From assembly GCF_012844365.1 (NCBI RefSeq), contig NZ_CP051626.1, positions 2,480,001-2,544,000 of the forward strand: a stretch of DNA of 64,000 nt. The letters run 5' to 3'. This document shows, piece by piece, positions 35,090 through 42,439 of this stretch. The position numbers and the translations under genes are program-made. The notes below the pieces were generated by a model. It did not search any database and had not been told where the DNA came from. It saw only the letters and a program-made list of their open reading frames with translations. Position 1 is the first letter of the stretch. Every line of letters starts with the position of its first letter. The stretch comes from Brevibacterium sp. 'Marine'. GTDB taxonomy: Bacteria > Actinomycetota > Actinomycetes > Actinomycetales > Brevibacteriaceae.

Positions 35090-37059
35090 GAGCCAGCGTG
35101 AACATTGTCGATGTAACGTATGCCCAAACAGGCTCCTCGGTGCACACCGACGAGCTCGGCATGCGCGAGATGCAACGCCGCGTTTTTGAAAAGCGTGGCG
35201 CCCAACACCTACTGATTAAAGCACCACCAGCTTCGGGAAAATCCCGTGCGCTCATGTTCGTCGCTCTGGACAAGCTATACAACCAACGCCGAAATAGGGT
35301 GATTGTCGCCGTTCCCGAGCGGTCGATCGGCGCGTCTTTCTCCTCCACGAAGCTGACGGCCGACGGTTTCTTCGCAGACTGGGAGATCAAGCCCGAGCAT
35401 AACCTGTGTACCCCTGGGTCACCGGCGGGCAAGGTCGATGCGTTCGTGGACTTCCTGAACGGCCCAAGCGCCATCTTGGTCTGCACCCACGCCACGTTAC
35501 GGTTCGCGTTCGAGAGACTTGCACCCGACGCCTTCAACGGTGCTGTGCTCGCGATCGACGAATTCCATCATGTCTCCGCCGACACCGAGAACAGCCGGCT
35601 GGGAGCACTGTTGCGAGAAGTCATGGCCGGCTCTGACGTGCACATCGTCGCGATGACCGGCTCGTATTTCCGCGGTGATTCCATTCCCGTCCTTGCAGCT
35701 CAGGATGAAGCCAAGTTCACCGCGGTCACGTTCAACTACTACGATCAACTCAATGGCTACCAGCATCTCAAGTCACTAGGCATAGGGCATCATTTCTACC
35801 AGGGGCGCTATACTGAGGCGATCCACGAGGTCCTGGACCTGGATAAGAAGACAATCGTCCATATCCCCAACGTCAATAGCGGTGAATCAACGAAGGATAA
35901 GATCAACGAGGTCGGGGAGATTATCGACACAATCGGCGACTACCTCGACACCGAAGATGACACCGGAATCATCCACATCCGCCGGAAAGACACCGGGAAG
36001 ATACTGAGGGTCGCGGATCTCGTCGATGACTCCGACCCGAAGAGACGCGCGAACACACTTCACTATCTCGCGTCCATAGCGTCGAAGGACCGTGATGCGA
36101 CAGACATCATCCTCGCCCTCGGTATGGCGAAGGAAGGGTTCGATTGGCCGTACGCTGAACATGCGTTGACCGTTGGCTACCGGGCCTCGCTGACCGAGAT
36201 CATCCAGATCATCGGCCGTGTCACCCGCGATAGCCCAGGCAAGAGCCATGCTCAGTTCACAAACCTCATCGCCCAGCCTGATGCAGAGCAGGGTGAAGTG
36301 ACCGTGTCAGTGAACAACATCCTCAAAGCAATCACAGCCTCGCTACTAATGGAGCAGGTGCTTGCTCCGAACCTCGACTTCATGACCAAACGCGGCAACG
36401 AGGACTTAGCCGAACCCGGCACGATCAAAATCCAAGGATTTAAGGAGCCCTCGTCCGAGCGGGTCAAGCAGATTGTCGAGACGGACCTAAACGACCTTAA
36501 GGCGAACATCCTGCAAGACGAGACCTTTGCCCGTGCCGCCGTAGGACACGTCGACCCGGAGACGACGAACAAAGTCCTCATTCCGAAGATCATCCGTGAC
36601 CGCTATCCTGACCTGGACGAGGCTCAAGTCGAAGAACTACGCCAGCAGGTGGTTGTGGACTCCGTCATCAAGAACGGTGAAATCCGAGAGTTCGGAGACA
36701 AGAGGCTCGTGAAGATGGCCGAGAAGTTCGTCAACATCGACGATATGAGCATCAACCTCATCGACTCCGTGAACCCGTTCCAGCGCGCGTTCGAGGTCAT
36801 ATCGAAATCCGTGACGCCTTCGGTGCTTCGGATTATCGAAGGCGCGATCGCCGCGACACGGGTGGACATAAGCGAAGAGGAAGCCGTGGCAATATGGCCG
36901 AAAATTCAACAGTGGGCCAAGGTAAACGGCCGTCGGCCCGACCGCAAATCTAGCGATCCCAAAGAGAAACACTATGCAGAAGTGCTGTTATTCCTTCAAC
37001 GGCTTAAGCAACAGCGAAGAGCCCAAGAACGCACTGAGGAAATGGAAGGCGACCAATGA
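35086..37059 (+). CDS. SF2 helicase/ATPase of a restriction-like cassette
   Basis: A DEAD/DEAH-type superfamily 2 protein of 657 residues. Motif I is KAPPASGKSRAL (about 45-56), motif II is AIDEFHHVS (about 155-163), TGSY fits motif III, and GYRASLTEIIQIIGRVTR carries motif VI (about 365-382). The remaining ~250 residues are helical and lack a recognised nuclease motif. It starts with a GTG overlapping the methyltransferase stop and ends overlapping the GIY-YIG gene by four bases, so the three are one translational unit. Similar ATPases couple NTP hydrolysis to site finding or cleavage in restriction systems such as NgoAVII and CglI. The role here is inferred from that and from context. Confidence 0.82.
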   Translation: MRASVNIVDVTYAQTGSSVHTDELGMREMQRRVFEKRGAQHLLIKAPPASGKSRALMFVALDKLYNQRRNRVIVAVPERSIGASFSSTKLTADGFFADWEIKPEHNLCTPGSPAGKVDAFVDFLNGPSAILVCTHATLRFAFERLAPDAFNGAVLAIDEFHHVSADTENSRLGALLREVMAGSDVHIVAMTGSYFRGDSIPVLAAQDEAKFTAVTFNYYDQLNGYQHLKSLGIGHHFYQGRYTEAIHEVLDLDKKTIVHIPNVNSGESTKDKINEVGEIIDTIGDYLDTEDDTGIIHIRRKDTGKILRVADLVDDSDPKRRANTLHYLASIASKDRDATDIILALGMAKEGFDWPYAEHALTVGYRASLTEIIQIIGRVTRDSPGKSHAQFTNLIAQPDAEQGEVTVSVNNILKAITASLLMEQVLAPNLDFMTKRGNEDLAEPGTIKIQGFKEPSSERVKQIVETDLNDLKANILQDETFARAAVGHVDPETTNKVLIPKIIRDRYPDLDEAQVEELRQQVVVDSVIKNGEIREFGDKRLVKMAEKFVNIDDMSINLIDSVNPFQRAFEVISKSVTPSVLRIIEGAIAATRVDISEEEAVAIWPKIQQWAKVNGRRPDRKSSDPKEKHYAEVLLFLQRLKQQRRAQERTEEMEGDQ

Positions 37060-38243
37060 GCAAGCGGGACAACACGGCGTCCACATCCGTGATTGAAGAT
37101 GCTCTTGCAGCACTTTTCGACTCCGACACCGACGGACTGCTCGATACTCCGGAGAAGACAGCCAAGGTCACCTCCAACGACCGCCTCGAGCGAGCATTCC
37201 TGGAGATCGTGGAATTTCGCCGCCGACAGGGGCGGGCTCCGAGCTCAACCACTCGAGAAATCGCCGAGCGCAAGCTTGGAGCAAGACTCGATGGAATCCT
37301 GGCTAACGACGAGAAGCACGAAGCGCTCACACATCTCGACGAATTCGATCTACTCTCGGTACCCGAGCCACCCGCATCACTCGATGACCTGCTCGACGGA
37401 GATGAGCTCGACCTGCTCGAAGACGAGTCGGGAGTTCTCGATGTCTCTACCTTGCCTGCGCGGAAGCGTCCTGCTGAAGATTTCGACGCGGCGAAGCGAA
37501 AGAAGGCAACAGATTTCGAGAACTTCGAGCACTTGTTTAAGGCAAAGCACCGTGAACTAGCTGATGGCGTGGCGAAGCTCGTTCCGTTCCCCGGGCAACA
37601 GCACATCGTCGAGGGCTCGTTCTTCATATTACGCGGGGTGATGCTGTTCGTCGCAGAGGTTGGTGAGCCGGAGTACAAGAAGTCCACAGTTCGAGAGAAC
37701 CGGCGCGAACGCCTGCGTGTTATATTCGAAAACGGCACTGAGTCATCGATGTATCGGCAGTCGCTTGGTATCCGAATGGGTGAGAAGGACGGACAGGCCG
37801 TTGTGCCGACCTCGTTCGAATCGGTGCTTGCTGAAGATGTCCAGACTGGGTACGTGTACGTGCTGCGATCCCTTAGCGACGACCCGCAGATCACCAACAT
37901 CCCAAATCTCTACAAAATCGGCTTTTCTCGCGGTCCGGTTGAAAAGCGCATTGCCCGAGCCGAGCACGAGCCAACCTACTTGATGGCCCCTGTAGAGATC
38001 GTCGCTAGTTACCGCACGTACAACCTCAAAACCTCGACCCTCGAGCATCTGTTGCACCGAGTCTTTGCGCCGTCTCGACTACGGGTCAGTCAGGTCGGTA
38101 AGGAAGGTCGGGTGTACGAGCCGTCAGAATGGTTCAGCGTGCCGCTGCCTGTAATCAACCAGGCAATCGACCTTATCGGTTCCGGCGAGATCGTCAATTG
38201 CTCCTACGACGCCGCATCCCAACGACTAGTGGAGCGCAACTGA
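37056..38243 (+). CDS. GIY-YIG nuclease of the restriction-like cassette
   Basis: A protein of 395 residues. The C-terminal third holds a GIY-YIG nuclease of T5orf172 type: TGYVYVLRS (about 263-271), LYKIGFSRGPVEKRIARAE (about 287-305, with the catalytic Arg) and the metal-binding Glu of STLEHLLHRVF (about 326). The N-terminal 250 residues are acidic and helical, then a region (FPGQQHIVEGSFFILRGVMLFVAEVG) that may bind DNA or the partner ATPase. The ATG overlaps the helicase stop (ATGA). This is probably the DNA-cutting subunit, since the methyltransferase lacks its own nuclease motif. All key residues are present. Confidence 0.82.
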   Translation: MSKRDNTASTSVIEDALAALFDSDTDGLLDTPEKTAKVTSNDRLERAFLEIVEFRRRQGRAPSSTTREIAERKLGARLDGILANDEKHEALTHLDEFDLLSVPEPPASLDDLLDGDELDLLEDESGVLDVSTLPARKRPAEDFDAAKRKKATDFENFEHLFKAKHRELADGVAKLVPFPGQQHIVEGSFFILRGVMLFVAEVGEPEYKKSTVRENRRERLRVIFENGTESSMYRQSLGIRMGEKDGQAVVPTSFESVLAEDVQTGYVYVLRSLSDDPQITNIPNLYKIGFSRGPVEKRIARAEHEPTYLMAPVEIVASYRTYNLKTSTLEHLLHRVFAPSRLRVSQVGKEGRVYEPSEWFSVPLPVINQAIDLIGSGEIVNCSYDAASQRLVERN

Positions 38244-38983
38244 CGCCCGCCTCCGGCCCAACCACACTATGTAATGCAGGAGCTCTTCCCAGATCCCGCA
38301 TCGATCCACCGGAGATTCGTCGATAGGCTATCGTAGCCCATATCGTTGAACCAGACTTGCACTAGTAGGTGAGGTTTTCGGGGTTACCGAGCATGTTGTT
38401 ATTGGTCAGTGTGTTAAGTGTCTCGGATTTGGGTAACAAAATTGAGACTTATCATGGGGAAAAATCCCTGTCGTGTTCGCAAGCGGTATTCGGTAGCACC
38501 TGTGTAACGAAGTTCTTTGCGTAGACGCTAGCGATTTGAACGTGGACGGTCAGATTGACTTCGTCAGGCTCAACGGTGTTGCCTCAGACCCCGTCGAACA
38601 ATTTCATGTATTACGTTGTCATTAGTGAATCGTCGATACGGTTGGCGAAGCTCAACAAAGCATTATCGCGTCCATGCCCGAGGTCTATACTGGTTAATAT
38701 TTGGGCGTGTAATCGCTGTGTCTTCGAAAACTACGAACTGTTGCATTGAATTTCCGGTTGGAATGGAACGGAATATCACCTCGTGGCGGCCCCAATCGAC
38801 GCATTTGCTGGCGATGGCCCGTTGTATCGATTTGTTACACAGCCTGATTTCGAACTCGGAGCCTGAACGGGCCGATCCCGCGTTGCCGGATGGGAGGAAG
38901 AACTCGCGACATTCTTTACGGATCTTGGCAGTGGCCTTCTCGCTTACGAAAAAGGCGAGGACAATCGGTATCACCAGTGCCAA
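38244..38983. other. Gene-poor, AT-richer stretch between two defence modules
   Basis: This 740-bp stretch lies between the convergent GIY-YIG and RecB-like genes and is visibly less GC-rich than the rest. No confident gene was found. A minus-strand frame at 38663-38983 (106 residues; hydrophobic start ALVIPIVLAFFVSEK) and a plus-strand frame at 38616-38987 both lack a ribosome site and family features. The GGGG-ended 38-base segment at 38555-38592 looks a little like a transposon end. It may be a scar from past insertions. Confidence 0.4.
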
Positions 38984-41900
38984 CTAATCACGTTTCCAAG
39001 TGTCAAAATTTATGCGGGTACCGCTAGTGCTCGGAACTGCCTGCGCAACGGGCAAGCGGACCTCGGCAATGGCACCAAGCAGCGGCAGATGAATGAGAAC
39101 CCGCTCGGGGACTCGGCCGACAGTCGCATGCAATGCTTGCGCATATACTTCCAGCTGGCCGAGGTAGTTCTCGCGGATATGTCCGACCGGGTCCGCACCG
39201 TGATAGGTCTTGTGATCGACGAGGATGTGTTCGCCATTCAGCAGCACCAACCGGGCATCGATCCACCCCTCCATTACCTGGCGATCATCATTGCGCCACG
39301 CGATTGGGGACTCCGTGGCCACCTCGGCGTCGGGGTACGTTGATGCGATCCACCCAGTCCACCGGCGTCCCACCTCAATGAGAGTCTCGGGATTTAGCAC
39401 ACGGCCTGCGTCCCACCGGGACAGGATCCGTTCGGCCGCTTCGTAAGCGGCTTCGTGCGGCAGTTTGCTCAGCGGCAGACCAAGATAGGCATGCACGGCA
39501 TCACCGATCCGGTCCCAATCCTTGCCTCCCTTTGCGACTAACGGCGCCCCCAGGTCGGCAATGAGTGCCACATCAGCTTTGACACCGTCGGAAGGTACCC
39601 CGCTGGCGGTGAACCGTGCTGGAAGATGGAGCAGCGTCTCAGCCGGTCGCCGGGCAGGGATGTCCGTAGCTGCGTAGAAGGACGGAGCCGACGGTTCGAG
39701 CGACTGCTCGCTGTCGTCCTCAGCCTCGAGTGAATATGCATTGATACGAATCGGCAGAGTATCCGGGTTTGCGCTGCCATCGGCGTCTGTTCGGTGCCGG
39801 GCAGCGATCTGCATCGTGCCGGCTTCGTTCACAGTAATGGAATCGCCTCCCGTGGCTGTAGGAACGTCCCACTGCAGGAGCTCGTCGTCCACCGATGCAC
39901 TGAGTACGTTCCGCCTGCCCAAAGGATCGCCGAATGCCATGATGCTGTGGCACTCAGCCCGGGTGAGCGCGACGTAGAGCAGACGTGCCGTCTCTCGATC
40001 TTCAGCTTCCTGTGCTCGGCTGACCACGTCGAGTTCACCGAGTCGCTGCTTCAGCGGCCCATAGTTCTTGAGCACTCCCGGCAGGTAGCGCAGTGAGCGG
40101 TTCGCCAGGGGTCGTCGGGCGTCGAAGACCGGGGCCTTCTCCACATTGATCTCCCGGTGCCCATAGTCCTTCTGGATCGGAATGCCGACGACCACGACCG
40201 GCCACTGCAGCCCTTTGGACTGGTGCATGGTCGTCACCAGCACGGCGTCGTGAGCCGAGGTCTGCTCGTAGGCTGTAGCTGCTTCCTTGAGATGATCCAG
40301 CAGTCCTGCGGGCGTCACCGGCATCCGTGTCTGGTGAGCCGCGTCCTCGTACTCGCCCGCGATCTGGCACAACGCATCCAGTGTCGCCAAACGCGATTCC
40401 GGAGTCGTCCAGGACTTGATTCTCTGCGGGAGGTCGAGCGAGTCGATGATCGCGAGCAGCAGTTCGACCGACGAGTGGTGGGCGGCATTGACAGCCAGAT
40501 CGGACAGGGCGGTCAGAGTCGGATCAAGCCACCATTCCTGCGGATGCTTGTGTCGCTGTTCCTTATCGGTGATCCTCGCCATGTCCTCGAACCACGTGTC
40601 GTGCCTGCTGTGGTCGGGCATCAGGGTGACGAGCTCGGCCAGAGCCACACTGTCGTCGGGATCGACGACTGCGGCCAGCCCGGCGGCGACGAACTGCCCT
40701 TCCCTCGTCGAGAGCAGATCAGTCGTCGACCCGACCGCGCGGAGGCCTCGCGCTCGAAGCTCGCTGACGACGGAAGCCACCTGCGAGTTCGTTCGCATGA
40801 GGACCGCGATATCGCCTTGGCTGACAGGACCATCCGGCAGCTGAGGCGAGCGCCGGAGAAGGTCGGTGACTCCCTCGGCGATGGTTCGCACCATCCGACT
40901 GTCCGACTGCGCGTCCTTTCCTTTGTCCGAGTTCGGAACCCACAGTTCTCTGCTACCGATGCTGCGCAGGTGCTCGCGCTGCGGTGGGATGCTCAGTGTC
41001 ACTTCGTTGATCGCTTGGTCGGAGAACACCTGACCGAACAAAGTATTCGACAGTTCGAGGGGCGCATCCGTTGATCGCCACGAGGCGCCGAGGTTCTCCG
41101 AGGTGGCCGTGCCCAGTTCCGTCGTGCCGTCGACGAGTGCGGAGAAGACCTCATTCATCAGGTCCGGGTCGGCACCGCGGAAGCCGTAGATGGCCTGTTT
41201 GCGGTCCCCGACCCAGATGACCTCGTCGACGAGGTCGGCCAGCTCCATGAAGATCGCTAGCTGAATGGGAGAAGAGTCCTGGAACTCGTCGACGGCCAGC
41301 AGACGGTACCGGGAGGCGATCGATGATCGCACCCGCTCGTTCGACTGGAGCAGGTGGAGCGCGCGGACTTCTTGATCGACGAAATCCATCACGCCGAGGC
41401 GGTTCTTCTGTTCCTCGTATGCGCTCAGTGAGGCGATCGCGGTGTCGATGACCAGGTTGATGAGCGCCTCGATGTCATTGTGAAAGGCGCTGTTGGCCAG
41501 CAGCTGATCGGACACGAGTGGACCGCTGGAGATTTCGAGGATCTCGAGCGGGACCTTGCCCGGTTTCTTTCCGCCCGGCGCGGTCGGATAGTTCGCCTCT
41601 GCCACCTTCGCCCATGTCGACCACGGGATACGTGCGAAGGGGTCGGCCTCCTCGGCGTGGGAATCGACGTCGCGCAGGAAATGATCGAGCGTGATGAGGC
41701 TGCCCTCGACGTTGGCGATGCTGCCCTTCTTCACGGTCACACGAGATTCGTCCGGCTGCGGCACATCGTTTAGAGCGCTGTTGAGCGCGGTGCGAAGTTC
41801 CTCGATGTCGCTGGCCAGACAATCACGCCAGGTCTGTCGTTCGTCGGAACGTCTCTCCGGCAGTGCCGAAAGGTACAGTTCCGCCGAGGCGCAGGCGGAG

Positions 41901-42439
41901 GACCGCAGTTCATCCTCTCCGAGGTGGTTCGCCCGTGCAGCCTCTGCGACTGCCTTGACCAGTCGTGACCAAACGATCGGACCGTGGCCCCAGGAGCCTT
42001 GGTCCTCAGGGCCGCCGTTGTGCCCTGTGCGCAGGAGGAGGTCCCGGTGAGTTGCTTCGGCTTCGGCAACCACTTCGTCGACCGCGGCGGCGAAAACGAT
42101 CTCCTGTTCGGTTTCGTCGAGGACGCGCAGTTCTGGGGAGAAGCCGGCATCGATGGCGTAGTCGGTGACGAGCCGGCCGGACATCGAGTTGATGGTGCCG
42201 ATGAGTGCGGTGCTGATCTCTTCGGCAGCAGCGATGTTGCCGTCATCGAGCAGGCGCTTCTGGGTCTTCTCGACGAGGTCGGCGGCGGCACGGACGGTGA
42301 AGGTGGTGGCGATGACTTCACTCGCTCGTAGTGGGGACTCCCCTGGCGTCGCTGGTTGTGAGAGCCGTTGCGAGAGCACCTCGGTCAGGCGGTAGGTCTT
42401 GCCAGATCCCGCCGAGGCGGTGATGACGTGGACGCTCAT
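38984..42439 (-). CDS. RecB/AddA-like UvrD helicase with C-terminal nuclease
   Basis: A superfamily 1 helicase-nuclease of 1151 residues. Motif I is ITASAGSGKTYRLTE (about 6-20); motif II with III is VDEFQDSS (about 385) and VGDRKQAIYGFRGADP; motif V is TTMHQSKGLQWPVVVV; motif VI is LLYVALTRAE. The last ~150 residues contain a RecB-type PD-(D/E)XK nuclease: GWIDARLVLLNG and LVDHKTYHG (about 1076). Architecture equals AddA. Such enzymes resect DNA ends and degrade foreign DNA. Actinobacteria generally use AdnAB or RecBCD for this; the position between two defence modules suggests a dedicated defence role. Its ATG overlaps the stop of the AddB-like gene upstream. Confidence 0.85.
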   Translation of the reverse strand: MSVHVITASAGSGKTYRLTEVLSQRLSQPATPGESPLRASEVIATTFTVRAAADLVEKTQKRLLDDGNIAAAEEISTALIGTINSMSGRLVTDYAIDAGFSPELRVLDETEQEIVFAAAVDEVVAEAEATHRDLLLRTGHNGGPEDQGSWGHGPIVWSRLVKAVAEAARANHLGEDELRSSACASAELYLSALPERRSDERQTWRDCLASDIEELRTALNSALNDVPQPDESRVTVKKGSIANVEGSLITLDHFLRDVDSHAEEADPFARIPWSTWAKVAEANYPTAPGGKKPGKVPLEILEISSGPLVSDQLLANSAFHNDIEALINLVIDTAIASLSAYEEQKNRLGVMDFVDQEVRALHLLQSNERVRSSIASRYRLLAVDEFQDSSPIQLAIFMELADLVDEVIWVGDRKQAIYGFRGADPDLMNEVFSALVDGTTELGTATSENLGASWRSTDAPLELSNTLFGQVFSDQAINEVTLSIPPQREHLRSIGSRELWVPNSDKGKDAQSDSRMVRTIAEGVTDLLRRSPQLPDGPVSQGDIAVLMRTNSQVASVVSELRARGLRAVGSTTDLLSTREGQFVAAGLAAVVDPDDSVALAELVTLMPDHSRHDTWFEDMARITDKEQRHKHPQEWWLDPTLTALSDLAVNAAHHSSVELLLAIIDSLDLPQRIKSWTTPESRLATLDALCQIAGEYEDAAHQTRMPVTPAGLLDHLKEAATAYEQTSAHDAVLVTTMHQSKGLQWPVVVVGIPIQKDYGHREINVEKAPVFDARRPLANRSLRYLPGVLKNYGPLKQRLGELDVVSRAQEAEDRETARLLYVALTRAECHSIMAFGDPLGRRNVLSASVDDELLQWDVPTATGGDSITVNEAGTMQIAARHRTDADGSANPDTLPIRINAYSLEAEDDSEQSLEPSAPSFYAATDIPARRPAETLLHLPARFTASGVPSDGVKADVALIADLGAPLVAKGGKDWDRIGDAVHAYLGLPLSKLPHEAAYEAAERILSRWDAGRVLNPETLIEVGRRWTGWIASTYPDAEVATESPIAWRNDDRQVMEGWIDARLVLLNGEHILVDHKTYHGADPVGHIRENYLGQLEVYAQALHATVGRVPERVLIHLPLLGAIAEVRLPVAQAVPSTSGTRINFDTWKRD

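Noticed and set aside
38616-38987. Small plus-strand gene between the GIY-YIG and RecB-like genes
   Set aside because: No ribosome site, unusual composition and no recognisable family; reported only as part of the gene-poor stretch.
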